A stretch of 64,000 bases of DNA from Rotaria socialis. Lineage: Eukaryota > Rotifera > Eurotatoria > Philodinida > Philodinidae. The DNA lies in contig CAJNYU010003647.1 of assembly GCA_905331475.1 (NCBI GenBank), forward strand, positions 1 through 64,000. The letters are read 5' to 3'. The position numbers and the translations under genes were made by a program. Below, one piece after another: positions 11,129 through 23,613 of this stretch (position 1 is its first letter; each line of letters starts with the position of its first letter). The notes under the pieces were generated by a model. That model was not told the DNA's origin and did not search any database. It was given only the letters and a program-made list of their open reading frames with translations.

Positions 11129-12440
11129 CTTGGATTCTTATGGATTGCATTAAATCCTGTATCTTATTTGCAAGATGTGAAGTTCAACGACATGTGTGCA
11201 CATCAATTGCGTATGATATGGCTGAAGAATTTCATAGTGTTAAATGTTTAATTGAATGGTTTCTTTTGGCATTAACGAGTGTTTTAGAACAAACACGATA
11301 GACAACGATAATATGAGAATAAATCGTATATAGCCGACGCACACAATACTTAAAAATATTATTGGAGCTTCATTAGAGTCGTCGAATTGTAAGGATAGTC
11401 GTAATTTATATCAAAGCAGTTGGATTACTAAATATGGATGATAGAATTATTTACCTTTATAGTTATTTACCAGATTTAGCATATATTAGCTAGGCGTTGA
11501 GGAAACTATGGTGATTTGTTTCAATCTTTTCCCGGGGAATGACAATCGGGTGAAAATGTAAAAACAAAAGTNNNNNNNNNNNNNNNNNNNNNNNNNNNNN
11601 NNNNNNNNNNNNNNNNNNNNNNNNNNNNNNNNNNNNNNNNNNNNNNNNNNNNNNNNNNNNNNNNNNNNNNNNNNNNNNNNNNAAACAACATAGATTTGGA
11701 GGTAGCAATAAACTTTTGACAACTTCCAGTTGCGGCCCAATCGATTTTCAATTGCCCAATACAGCCCATGTCTCAAAATAATTTAGCTGGGAAGCGGCCC
11801 AACGCTCAAAAAATCCTAGCTACGCCACTGCATATCCATATCGTAATTCATATTACACAATATTATGTTTCTGATGATACAATTGTCTTCTATTTTGACA
11901 ACTAGGCTACCGTGGAGTAAGCTCAAATTCATGGAGTAATTTGACAATAGTTGAAGAATCAGCTAGGCGTTTTTCAGAATCTTGAGCACTCATTGATGAC
12001 GATAATAGTTAATGCTCGTTTGAATCAATGAGAAACATTTTAAGTAAAAGTAAAGATTTATTTCATTTAAATTAATCAAAAAAGCTCCTAGTATATATTT
12101 ACAATAAAAAGCATGATGCAATTATGAATTAGAATATGTATTGTTGTTTTTAGTGTGTCGATCCTCAAGCTATTTGTGCAAGTTGTCAGTAAACTAAAAT
12201 TCTTACAATTCATATTCAAAATTTATATTTCTATTCTTTGATCTATTTACACTGTAGCAAGTTCTATCACACTTTTCCACCTAGTACAACCAATCAAATA
12301 TCCATAGCATTTAAAGAAAATAATCGGGTAAGTTGGATAACTTGAAATTGAAATGGAAATCTGAATATACCAGGCACTTATAAAGCATTTTTTCTGTCAA
12401 ACTAGTCGTGCACGGTAACAATATCGATGAATATAAATTT
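11129..12440. other. Intergenic DNA with assembly gap and transposon fragment
   Basis: No gene is seen. Positions 11572-11692 are 121 unknown bases, so frames spanning them are meaningless. CCTAGCTACGCCACTG at about 11812-11827 resembles the CAGTGGCGTAGCTAGG end common on hAT-like elements, suggesting that a truncated element adjoins the gap. Confidence 0.5.
11572..11692. other. Assembly gap (121 N)
   Basis: Run of N. Its true length and content are unknown; it lies next to a likely transposon end. Confidence 0.99.
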
Positions 12441-12469
12441 ACAGGAAGTTAATGATTGCAAGCAAATAC

Positions 12470-14335
12470 TCTCTAAAAAAAAACGTTTCCTACAAAACCC
12501 AAGCCGATTCGGAAACCCGAAACCGTTTCCGAGAGGGTTTCGGAGAACTTGAAGCGTTTTCAAAAATACGCTTTTGGTTTCCGAGACCTCGAAAACCCTC
12601 AGGTTTCCCACAATACCGATTTCGATGCCCTCAAGGTATTCTACAAAACCTTTTTCTTGCTGCTTGAAACCAAACCATATTCTCAGAAACCCTTAGGGTA
12701 TTCTAGGAAACTAATATTGCCAGAAAAACTGACTTGGTATCCGAATGGGTATGCGCCAATACCTTTTTGGTTTCCAAACCCATTATTCGGAAACCTGATC
12801 GGTTTCCAAGCCTACTGAATGTTCAAAAAGTATTCTGGAAAACCAAAATAGGTTTCAGCGCTTTTCTCAATTTGTAAAAGATTTTCATACTTCTAAAAAT
12901 GTTGAATATTTCAGAAAACAGAACATGATCCAAGTTCAAAATATCACAGAAGGCCATTTTCTCCGATCAACCTGGGCCGATCCACATTCCACAGACTACA
13001 GAGTTCGACATTTTATTTCAACTTTGTTCTCAATTCTGATGAAAGTTTAAAATAGGTTATCGGGATCCAAGAATCGGAATCCGTCATCATTCTTTTGATT
13101 CCAGCTTCCATCGATCAGAAATTGAACTGATCTGAAATGAGACTTGTTATCCTTATATTGAAATTTTTTTCTAAGGATTCGGGTATAGGTTGGCTGAGTA
13201 TATATTATCATCTCATAATCTGGTAATCTTTTTCTGCGTCAGAGGAGTTTAACAATTGAAGATGATGTGGGTATTGATGGTTTGATTTCGTTTAGATTTG
13301 GAATTTGGCTGAAATTTCTATTGCTATTAAGTGACAAAATTTATATATTGGTCCTATCGGTATCCGTATCTACAGAAAATACGCATGCGTTGTGCATTTG
13401 TGGGTTCAGTGAGTCGAGTGGCGATGGTTACTTGTTTTGTTTCAGTTTAGATCGATTATTAGATGAGTAAATGTTAATGGTGAGCTCGATTTTGAAAGTT
13501 AAAAGCTGATGAAATATTTTATTTCTATTTAGATCAAACGGCAGATGAACAAATCATACAAGGGTGAGTTCGATTTTGAAAGTTAAAAGCTGATGAAATA
13601 TTTTATTTTTATTTAGATGCAACATAAGATTAGCAAATAATAATTGTGAGTTCGATTTTAATAGTTAAAGCTGATGAAATATATTATTTCTTGTTAAACC
13701 CAACGGCCGATAAACAAATGTTAATGGTGAATTCGATCTTAATAGTTAAAACTGATGAAATATGTTATTTCTTTTTAGATCCAGCATCCCATGCCGGTCG
13801 TTCTTTTCACCAGATCCTGGAGACACTGACAGTAAAGATGCCTGAAAACCACTGTGTCCTGTAGGAAAACAGATGATATCATTAAAACATGGCAGCAGCG
13901 TTCCGGCCGCAAACCGTCTGGATTTGTTTTGATGATTTCCCAACCAACTTCTTGTGTTTTTCGGCAAGATGCACCGGAAATCATGAGAAAAAACTTGGAA
14001 AACTTTACGGGCGCGATACTGCTTCCATGTTCCAGCGATATCGTGTGTTTCCATACAGGGTACGGTGATTTTCAGGCGGCTTTGCTGTCGGTTTCTGCAC
14101 CATCCGGTGGGCGGAACGATCGACCGGGGCTATAGCAATCTGGTGGTTCTTTATGCAGAACGAGAAGAAGGAAATCTGGGAAACCTCTAATCCGTTTCCG
14201 ACATTGGTATCTGAAGGAAATTTTTACTTGGTTCCTCGGTTTCCGAGGTCTCGAAAGCCGTGTCTGGGAAACCCTTAAAGGGTTTCCGATTTTGTTACTA
14301 TCGGAAACCTATTTTGAGTTTCCTAGAATACCCTT
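12470..14335. mobile_element. Foldback-like element rich in GGTTTCC motifs
   Basis: Blocks at about 12480-12860 and 14165-14335 share many copies of GGTTTCC/GGAAACC in inverted orientation, for example GGGTATTCTAGGAAACT on the left and its complement near 14320, and TTTCCGAGACCTCGAAA-like copies on both sides. Nested inside is a second imperfect inverted repeat (about 13787-13895 against 14010-14125, around 115 bp arms) and the tandem array at 13446-13782. No transposase frame is present. Outer boundaries are approximate. Confidence 0.55.
13446..13782 (+). repeat. Tandem array of ~82-84 bp units, each carrying intron-like splice signals
   Basis: Four full units start at 13480, 13564, 13646 and 13727, with a partial unit before. 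Each unit begins GTGAGYTCGAT (GTGAAT in the fourth), continues through AAGCTGATGAAATAT, and ends in a T-rich run. In units 1, 2 and 4 that run closes with TTTAG after 52-53 nt, the same length as genuine introns elsewhere in this window. About 29-31 nt of exon-like sequence follows before the next GTGAG. Unit 3 has lost the AG (TTGTTAAAC). No long protein is encoded. Confidence 0.7.
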
Positions 14336-15990
14336 CTTTTAGAGAATAGGTTGTTATGAAAGTAGTAAAAAGCTTAGCAACTAATTATACGTAATAAAAG
14401 AAAACAGAAAAATCTGAATCAAAAATAGAACTCAATAAAAACTTAATTGCTGTCACGTTATACTCATGTGGATAGGTCTGGGCTTCGCAAATCGTAGTAT
14501 CGCACTGAAATCCACACGGAAAATCGCCAAATATTGGGAAGAAAGTACCAAGAAAAGACAGAAATCCGAAGAAGTTTTCGGTCGGAACACTTCAGACTTT
14601 CCCCCGGTCATATGTGGCCATTTTCAGCGAGACAGAGTGAGAAGTTCGCCGGAATATACTGCAAATAGTTTCGGCTAAAGTTCTGCTTTCACCTTTGGAC
14701 GTTTCCCACAATTTTCCTGTCAGAACCGGATCACAATTATTGACCTGAGTAATAGCAGACAATCAATAAAACTTGTAAGTAATAGAGAAACTGTCGTTTC
14801 AATCCATGCTCCTAGCGGAATTAGTTCAATAGCACTACGAATAAATCTTTTCAGAAACTAATTCAAACAGAAGCTTTGAGACTTGATTGAACTACAGACT
14901 TACTTTTTTCTCTATTATCGTAATACAAAAATTGATGTCAAAGACAAAACACATTGACATCAACGATTTTATTTCTTTACAATGAATAATAACCTCTAAT
15001 ATAATAACTGCATAGACAAACAATATTTAAAACATGTAGTCCACGGACGAACGACACACAACGAATAAGAATACATTGAGTATGGCAAAGGCAAACATTT
15101 ATTTTTGAAGAACTATGCTAATCCTGAGTTCAATAATTTATTTGGTTACAAGTTTTGCTTGCAACTTTATTTTAGTCAATGCTCTTTTTATTGTTTTTGC
15201 ATTCTAATGAGTGAATAACTTTTTACATCTTCCGCGCTAATTATTAAGGATTTTAATCGAAGTCAAAATGTTGATGTTCTATAAAATAAAAAACTCATTA
15301 TACTGAAGTGAGTAAAAAAATGCACATGCCCCAGTAAATCTATAAAAAACAATTTAGATTCGGAAACTTCTAAAAACTTTTTTATAGCTCGTAAAGATTG
15401 TTTAAGAGGTTCCGAGATCGACTGGGAAGCGGTCATTTGCTATAGCGTAAGAAAGAGAAGCATGAAGGATATAGACGTTGTTGCGACAAGAGAAAAAGAG
15501 TGCGAATTAACTCTTACAAACAAAATTCGAACTATTACCACAGAACTTTCTCATATTGCACCGTAGCCTATAAGGCTTCAAGTTCCAATATATGATTCTC
15601 TAGGATTGTAGTCGTAGCTTTGTTTTATACTGTAAAATAATTCGATCGATCAAATAGACGAGACGAATACGTTTATGCATTGACATCAAATTCATCGTAC
15701 AACTCATTGTTAACGAAACAAAACTACGTCTTTGAAATACTACTTCTTCCAAAAGTTATGTTCACTTTTTCACATGACTGATACATACTATTCAAAAATG
15801 AATTGTATTTTATGGATCTATAAAAATTGAATTGAACCTTCGGCATTTTTAAGGCTCTCATCAAAATATTATCTTTAATAAAAGATGCCTATCAAAGCAG
15901 AAGTATAGAAAAATAAAAACACAGTACTATCGACAGAAATGAAAAACTGCATCATATCAATAAATCAATAGAATCGTTAAAATTATTCAT
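14336..15990. other. Intergenic DNA, no gene seen
   Basis: Only short frames without family resemblance, including a 70-codon stretch at about 14466. Nothing is supported as a gene, RNA or clear repeat. Confidence 0.45.
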
Positions 15991-18900
15991 TCAATCATGT
16001 GTATAGTCTTCCAAAGGTTTTACTGAACCTGCAATAATTGAATCGTATAGAAAATCTTCACGATAGAATACTGGATGCTAAAACAAAGCAAAAAACGAGG
16101 AATAAATACCAACAATTAATTATAATAACTTACACCCAAATTTTTATATGCTTGCAATTCTGCGGAAGGAGTCGTTGCTTGGATTTCAGCAACTGAGCAA
16201 ATGATCATAGTTGGTGCATCATAACTACTAAATCCAAAGTATCCGTGAAATGCTTTTTTCGATGACTTTTTGCCACTGGTCCCCATTTCATTCTCTATAA
16301 TATAGAAGAAAGATTTTCATAAATCGTTCTAGAGAAATTTAAGCTTACTGCAAACTTGACCACCGAACCGTTGTACTAGTGTCTCAATTGCTAAAGGTGT
16401 ATCAGCCATTTGACCAATAAATACAAACTTATAACCAGTAAATACGCTGGGACAAAAAGAAAAGTTGATTAAAATACAACGACAAAACTAGGTATTCTTA
16501 CGTTTTATCTTTCGTTGTAACAGCTTTTTTATATAACTTGCCAATTTTGGCTAATTTCTTTTTAATGGCTTCTCTAGTTATATCATTTGGCTAAATAAAA
16601 ATTCGTAAAGTAAAATCTACATGAGTCATGCATATAGTACATACTGCATATTTAAATTCGCCGGCATTTAATTTATAATGAACGATATATTGTGGTAGAA
16701 TAAAGTCACTGCGAAATATGATTAATTCTTTTTTGCAAGGTGAGCAATGTGAATCATAACCCTGAAATTTGAAAATACAATAATATATACATCAATAATC
16801 ATATTTTCTTACATCTTGCAGACCAGCGCCGCTAATCAATGTAGTACATTGATAAATCTTTCAAGGAAAAAAGGAGATCATCTAGAGATATATTTATTAA
16901 ATTCATACATTCTTACTTTTCCTTGTAATACTTGACATAATAGTAACTTCGTTGAACCTTTAATATATCCCATTGAATAACCAGGATACTCCTACGTGAA
17001 AATATTTTCACTTACAGTTATTTAGTCATTTATTAAAATATCTTACACTAAAGTAGGTTCCTCGTCCATAGTAACCAGAATCAGTAGCATGTTTAAATCC
17101 TTTTTGGCCTTAAACGAAATACGGTAAAGTGAGCTATACGTTTGCTGTTAATTCTACGAACCAGGTACTTTGAAGCCTGTTTCACATATTGGTTGAATAT
17201 TAGCAATAGCTGTACCATGAAACGCCAAAATAGGATAAGAATATTCTGCGCCACGTTTTTCTTTGAGTTCGTCACGTGCTTTACTAAATAAAGCACATAG
17301 TGACAGTCAATAAATAATGAATGATTTATTTCATACATACTTAAATTTCTGAATTAACATTGGATTACATACATATTCGACTTTAACTACTTGTGCTCTA
17401 GAAGCAGAAAATATATTTTACTGAAATATTCCAGTAATCATTACGTGATTATCTATCCGGTAGCAATCAAACATTGGATACCTAGTACAGTACTTGGTAT
17501 TTTTCGTACTAAGTACGTGAAAGTCAAAAGTATCAGTATATTTTTTTACAGTACAAGTCGAGTTGTGTTCAGATTTCTAAAAAAGGAAATTACAGAAATT
17601 TCCGTTATCCTCAAAACCACGTAAAGTCAAAGAAAATTATCTTCGGTAATTTCGAAAACTGGAAATTAAGGAAGTTGGCAATTTCGGGCGTTCTCAAATT
17701 TTTTGTAATAATAGAGTTTCGGAGATACGAGGTCCAAAATTGCGAAATTTCCTTTTTTGGAAATCTGAAAACTGCTGACTTCGTACACATCGACTTTGCC
17801 TGTTTCAAAGCGAGACTTAGCTTATCAAGCGGACATTTAGGGGCTATCGGATATGGTATTCAATTTTGCATCAAATTTTACTTCAAGATTATCGTCTTAA
17901 ATATTCCTTGTAAAACTCTGAGACATATTTCAACACATACAAAAATATTTTTCAAGTGTTTGACGTTTGAGATGACCATTGTTTGAAAAAGCTTGTGCTA
18001 TGTATTAGTTTGACACCATTGTAGTAACACACTCCAGTAAGCTTTACTATTTTAAATTTTGCTATAGCACAAGCGTATTATTCGGAACAAGTACGTTTGA
18101 AGTATCGGAAACAAAAATAGTCGTGTGTAGTTCAAGTTACGGAACATCATTTCTTAGATTTTACGACCTCAAAAATACTGTGCTCAATTTATACTGATCA
18201 GAAAGGGGTGCATTTGTTGTCGGCCATTAGGAAGGAATACTATTAGAATCTTAATGTGATGCTACCGTAAAGCACAAAGATTTTGTTGATTCTATTACTT
18301 ACGTGGCGTATCCACTTAATAGACGGTAGAATTGTGATTCAGCAAGGCGAAAATGTACTTCAGCAGCTGATCCTATTTCATGCAAGGATAAAGTCTGATT
18401 GATAAAGATGAATAACTAGAAAATATACCCTGTTTGTAGCTTCGTTCAGGAAACAATTCAAAATATTTGACGGTAGTACCTTTGAGTATTTCTTCTTCAC
18501 CCTCCATCAACAAAACACCTTCTGCAATCTAGATAATTAGGAATATAATAGAACTTCGAATCGAAAACAAAGATTACATACTTTACTCTGAAGTTCTTCG
18601 ACTGCTTTTTTGCGTTCTTCAGCTTCTTCACGAGATTTCTTTAGTTTTTCTTTTAGTTTTTCTTTTAATTCTAATGCCTATAAGATTTATTATCATGTTA
18701 CATATAATTGAAAACTAGATTATCCATTATACATACTCGTTCAATCATTAGACGTTTTTCATCATCATTCATTTTAGAGAAAGTTTTTTCAAGTTTAACA
18801 TCATAAGCACTTTCCTATAGTAAATGAAATTCTCTATTGGCTATATTTTACTTATTAACTTACATCATCGGAATTGTACTCTTCGGTTTGTTCGGCATCA

Positions 18901-19368
18901 TTAGCATCCTCATTTTCTGCTTTGCGTTTTTTTGTATTCTCAGTTGTTTTAGTTGATGCGCTTGTTTCTTCTTCCTCATCATCACTGCTCTCAGCGTCGG
19001 GATTAAGAAGATTAAATGGATGACTGAATTCCGCAAAGTGAAGTAAATTTTTTCGATAACATGTAGCGCCGAATGGACACATTGGTAATGTTTTGTTATT
19101 AGCTTAAAAAATTGATAAACATTCTTTTATAAACAAAAGAACGATTCAACTCATTGGCATACTCGGTTTAATTTCTTTTGTAGTGATCTTAGTCGATGCA
19201 GTGCTTGAATGTGAATATTCTTTCAAATGATCGGGATTTTTACGATAACAATTAGCACCTAATAATAGATCACGATTTATTAGAAGGAAGAAAATAAGAA
19301 AATAAAATACCATATGGGCACGGAGGTAAGCCTTCTAATTTGACTTTCTTAGCCGCATGTGTAGACAT
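15991..19368 (-). CDS. Poly(ADP-ribose) polymerase with two PBZ fingers and a C-terminal BRCT-like region
   Basis: Seventeen exons (19311-19368, 19163-19258, 18864-19102, 18737-18814, 18582-18677, 18429-18528, 18303-18372, 17341-17397, 17162-17283, 17047-17108, 16917-16991, 16813-16857, 16645-16761, 16502-16590, 16349-16446, 16134-16294, 15991-16077) join to 1650 nt, 549 aa. Two PBZ zinc fingers (C-x5-C-x6-H-x5-H) lie at about 17-36 and 60-80 and are known to bind poly(ADP-ribose). An acidic linker and a Lys/Glu coiled coil (about 140-190) follow. The catalytic domain shows H287 in FHGT, Y324 in GRGTYF and E378 in KKELIIF, matching the PARP H-Y-E triad. Residues about 435-545 resemble a BRCT fold (GYKFVFIGQ, RFGGQV). 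A nuclear DNA-damage signalling role is inferred. The 17397/18303 intron is unusually long. The BRCT call is weaker than the PARP and PBZ calls. Confidence 0.85.
17398..18302 (-). other. Oversized PARP intron containing an inverted repeat
   Basis: 905 nt between exons 7 and 8, against 45-60 nt for most introns of the gene. It contains imperfect inverted copies of CAGATTTCTAAAAAAGGAAAT (arms near 17570-17592 and 17745-17768). This suggests that a small foldback element inserted in the intron; the ORF-like frames here are by-products. Confidence 0.5.
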
Positions 19369-20005
19369 GATGGAAAATAAATAGGAATCTGTAAGAAATA
19401 AAAATAATTGCTTCTAAAAATAAAATAGCTAAGTAATTCTTTACATTTATAAAATAAACTAATTATTTTTCCTAAATTTACAGAATCAATGTTTCACAAG
19501 ATGAATTCCGAAGTGCTCATTTCTTATGGAGAATTCTGTATTACTTCGAAATGACATGCACACTAAAGTTTTCAATTGATCTGTTGAAAAGTAGTGGCCG
19601 TATAAAGCATCGATTAACTGATTAATACCCTTATTAGAATAGAAGTGTTCACAATTCGTTTTAGATTATATTTACATAATACAAGCAAAAACAGTTTATG
19701 AAAAGAGCGATAAACCGACACATAGCAGATTATTCTATGCTTATTATTGATATGATGACTATTGTTAAAAAACAAGTTTAGATGCATTGGACGATGAATG
19801 AAATATTATTTTTAGATCATCGAAATCAATAGTCATCTTGAACTCTGCTATAGGAATTGGATAAACATTTTTCCAGCAACATTCAACTACACCAATCATC
19901 GTTATGTTCTTTCTGTTACTCTCAGTAGACATATGGAATTTATACCTGGCTATAAACGTTGATGCTGATTCACAAGTTCGTAAATTGATTAGTAGAGAAA
20001 TATAT
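19369..20005. other. Intergenic DNA upstream of the PARP gene
   Basis: No gene is seen. The stretch presumably contains the PARP promoter; no TATA box or initiator stands out. An 89-codon minus-strand frame (19765-20034) runs into the adjacent MITE arm and looks like chance. Confidence 0.4.
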
Positions 20006-20457
20006 GTTAGTGTCCAAACTGAGATTACGTCCAATCTCAGAGTGGCCTAGGCGAATCTTGAATCCGGCATTACACGCGTCCAATGTCGGATTGAGCGGAA
20101 ATTTAACATTAAAACGTGAATTAGCCTGTACATTGGTGTAGGACTCGACTTTCTACTTATGGACTTCGATGAAGTGTCATCATATCAGGTAGCGTAATCA
20201 TCAATAAACGAATAAATTAAAGGCTCGAGGAGTTATGGACACGTTTCAATCCTGATGGTCAGGGTGCGGGTGTGAGGTTATGGGTTACCCTGATCATAAT
20301 TCATCAATAAGAATTTGAATCCTACATTGATGCATAGACTAATTCACGTTTTAATGTTAACTTTCCGCTCAATCCGACATTGGACCCGTCCAATCTCGGA
20401 TTCGAGATTCGCCTAGGCCAATCTGAGATTGGACATAATCTCAGTTTGGACGCTAAC
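20006..20457. mobile_element. MITE with ~150-bp terminal inverted repeats
   Basis: Ends are GTTAGTGTCCAAACTGAG and, in reverse complement, GTTAGCGTCCAAACTGAG. The arms (about 20006-20155 and 20318-20457) stay similar throughout, including the shared CCTAGGCGAATC and TCCAATGTCGGATTGAGCGG. An alternating AT stretch flanks both ends, so a TA or ATATAT duplication is possible. The short centre carries AGGGTGCGGGTGTGAGG (20261-20277), a telomere-like G-rich run. Confidence 0.75.
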
Positions 20458-21147
20458 ATATATATATCGTTACTTCACTTAATCGCGTCCGAATTTGCAA
20501 AGTATATATCAATGTTTACCAGTAATATAAAAGACTTCTAGATAATTACATGCATGTCTTAGTCAATCATAAAGATATAACTGGCGAAGAACATAATGAT
20601 ACTCGTTACTGTTGAAACGCGGTCTTGAGAAATGTTGTGTTGAGTATCATAGTTATCTTACATTCTAGTCAATCTAAGAAGAATCAAAAATATTTCAACT
20701 ATACAATGTACTTACGATGTTTGGCGACGAGTCAATAAACATAAGAAAACAAACTCGTACATAATGCTAATAGGTTTGGCTTACTTATATTTTTCTTAAA
20801 ACAGGCACCCATACAACACTATTCATAGATCATGTTTAGAGCTAACAATTTCTATTAGACCGAAGAAAACTCTTTCCATAACGAAATGATTGTACTCAAA
20901 ATGAAAAACATATCCTTCGATTCAAATGAAATTCAGCACTTTTTATATGCTAGATTTTTCAGGTCTTTCACCATATGTCAAAAATACGGTGCAATAACAG
21001 CTGTTAAAAATCATTCTCATATCATTGGTTAATTTTTCTACCAATCGAAAAAATGATTGAATCCTCCGTTCTTCAATTGGTCTGTTTACGTTTGAAACTC
21101 TTTATTCATTCACCTTATGATTTTTTGATTTCATTCATGGTATTGTT
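20458..21147. other. Intergenic DNA upstream of the CCHH-module gene
   Basis: No gene or clear repeat is seen; probably the promoter region of the downstream plus-strand gene. Confidence 0.4.
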
Positions 21148-23613
21148 ATGAGTGAAAAAGTCATTCATAGTTTCGAAGGCGTCTGTCCATTGACACATTA
21201 TGGAATATATGGTATTAAAAAGAGGTAAAAAATGAAATTTAAAAAACTTGAAAAAGTTTGTTTTTGTTCTTCGTTAAAGTTATAATATGCCGAATTTTCC
21301 TTGTTCTGATAAAACAGAACATTTATCACTTAAAAAACATCTGATGTATAAGCATAATCTATCCAATACAGCTGGTATGACGTTTTATTTGTTTTCCATA
21401 TTTACATAATCGAACTCTATTATTTTATTAGCAAATAAAATCGTACTCGATCGTATGAATACAGTAAATCTAGCCCGAAAAAGAAAATCCGTATTAACAT
21501 TTAATAGTACACAAGAATTATTTTCACATTCAGTTCATTGGCATAAAGGTCAATGTCCGTTCTCATATGGCTTTAATAATGTTTATAATTTAACATATTT
21601 AAACCATAATATAAAAAAATTTGATTGCTGTCATAGAAAGCAATGTCTACTATTATCACATTTACGCGTATCACATAATTTAAATATGAAGTCCGCTAAA
21701 AAAATTGTCAAAGCAATTATGTCATCATCAATTGAAAGTAAACAAAAATCATCGATCGAAAATGATATTCGAGAAATCATTTTATTTCAAAAAGATGATA
21801 TAGTTACAAATACAAATTCGTATGTTAAAAACTCCATTATACAATCAGAAAAATTCTATTTTTTTGATTTTTATAGTAATATTTATAATGATGATCGAAG
21901 ATTTCGTCATTATTGTCCATTAACAAAAAACGAATTCATTCATGAACAACCATTATTTAATATACCGTGTACTAAAATTAATGAAAAGTTCCTTCTATTT
22001 GCTCATCTTCAGTACGTAATTGAACATTTGCTTTTTTTACTAAGCACAATATTAAGGTTGAAGTATCAATCGCCTTCGAAAAAAAAAGAAGATTGTTGAC
22101 GACTGCACAGCAATTCTAATGTATGGTCTACTTTCTGATGGAATAGCCGGATGATTAAGTGACAGCAATGTGTACAAAAATAGAATATTCATGTTATTAG
22201 AAATATCATATTTCAATCCCACAGAGATTGTGTTAACAGCTTTTTTGCTTGCATTATTATTATTAAGAGATTTTTCGAAATAGTTCATTTATACAAAATA
22301 CGATAATCTGGTATCAGCGTAAATTGCTAATAGGTAACGAATAACTTTGTAGACTTCAAAATATTGAATACACTACAATAACATTTCCTTTTGAAACGTG
22401 ATATGATGAACACTATTGATAAAGGTGCGAGAAAGCATTCAAGTTCATAAAACTAATATTCAGGTGGCATAAACCAAAGTTCATGTTTTACCTATGCGCT
22501 CCAATCCAATCCATAAGCCTTCTAATCGTGAAATCCTACTATTTCAAAAAGGCTATTAATGCTATCTCTGTAGCGAAACACGATATAGTTGTTCTGAAAA
22601 TTATTTCTGTTTTGGGATGCATTTCTTCGTTATTGTTTAACCTCAATGAAGAACTAATTTCTATGCCTATAGCATAGAAAAAAATACTTTTTATATTTGT
22701 TCTATAGGCATTATCATCAAATGAGTGGTGAGCTTGGTCTCCGTTTGATTCGAGCTATTCGTACTGGTACGGAATCAACAGTAATCAAGGATCTATTTCA
22801 AAATAATACCTACGATCAACCCGTAGTGCCCACCACAACAATCAGTTCTTCCCAATCAAAGAATATTACAATAGCCGATGAGATAGACATTGTTCCGTAT
22901 AAATGTTTATGCCCTTACTCAACTAGTTCACAAGACGGAAGTACAAATCTAGTAGAAGTTCATTTAAAAAAATTTTCAAAATCTGTCAAAAACATTCCCT
23001 GTGATCGTCCATGTCCTGTTAATCTTTATCGACACCTTCGAAATTATCATAAAGTCGATTTACAACATGCGAAAGATATAACGAGAACAATCATGTTATA
23101 TAAAACAGTAAAAACTGAAGTTATAACACCAGAAAGTATCAATGAAATTTCAACATCCATAAAGAAACGCATTAAAGTACCAGTAAGAAACGTTTTTATG
23201 TACGACTCGATGTGATTGTTCTTTTTATCGTTTAGAAATCTACAAATGATTATGAAACAACAATATCCTTAGGTATGTTCATTGCAACAAGAAAAAATGC
23301 ATTGATGGTATGGTTTTTTGTTTGTTTAGTTAATGTGGATATGAACAGTGTTAAATCCGAAGGAAAAAGTCTGAGGAATTCTTTCTTAAATTCTTTTTGT
23401 TTTCTATACGTTGAATTTTAGATGAATCCATCGATTTTATAATTGGCCATGAAAACCCTGACGAATGGGTAACGATGTTATTTTCTGAAGAAAACTTGTT
23501 CTATGCTAAATTTTTCTCTTTAGGATCCTTCAATTATTTATGATAGTGAATCACTTTTTCTTTCGTTTGACGAAGAGAGGATATGTGATAATGGCACCGA
23601 AGGAAACTTTTAA
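21148..23613 (+). CDS. Unrecognised protein with four Cys-Cys-His-His modules
   Basis: Seven exons (21148-21224, 21280-21374, 21432-22011, 22708-23182, 23236-23272, 23422-23468, 23524-23613) give 1401 nt, 466 aa, with every junction in phase. Four modules repeat the pattern Cys-Pro, a variable 18-30 residue gap, a Cys (three times in a Phe/Ile-Pro-Cys context), 10-12 residues, then His-Leu/x-x3-His. Putative ligands: C13/C34/H46/H51, C99/C123/H134/H139, C219/C237/H249/H254, C319/C349/H360/H365. The His pair spacing (H-x4-H) is identical in all four, and three modules are followed by an Ala/Ile-rich helix. This looks like an array of cryptic zinc fingers, possibly nucleic-acid or protein binding. 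I know no named family for it. A Ser/Lys-rich linker separates modules 2 and 3, and the C-terminus is acidic. The 696-nt third intron is much longer than the others. Confidence 0.7.
22012..22707 (+). other. Oversized intron with decayed inverted repeat
   Basis: The intron runs from GTACGT to TCTATAG and splits module 3 of the CCHH gene exactly between its two His ligands. Its two halves (around 22060-22285 and 22520-22680) look weakly similar in inverted orientation when translated (a shared KKA.N.ISV-type run). This suggests an old inverted-repeat insertion and is tentative. Confidence 0.4.

Noticed and set aside
11486..11776. Minus-strand frames of 72-96 codons
   Set aside because: They span the 121-N gap, so the translation is mostly unknown residues.
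17611..17986. Frames of 65-103 codons on both strands
   Set aside because: They lie inside the oversized PARP intron and overlap its inverted repeat; no family resemblance.
22052..22677. Frames of 64-78 codons
   Set aside because: They fall within the long intron of the CCHH gene; translation only reflects decayed inverted repeats.
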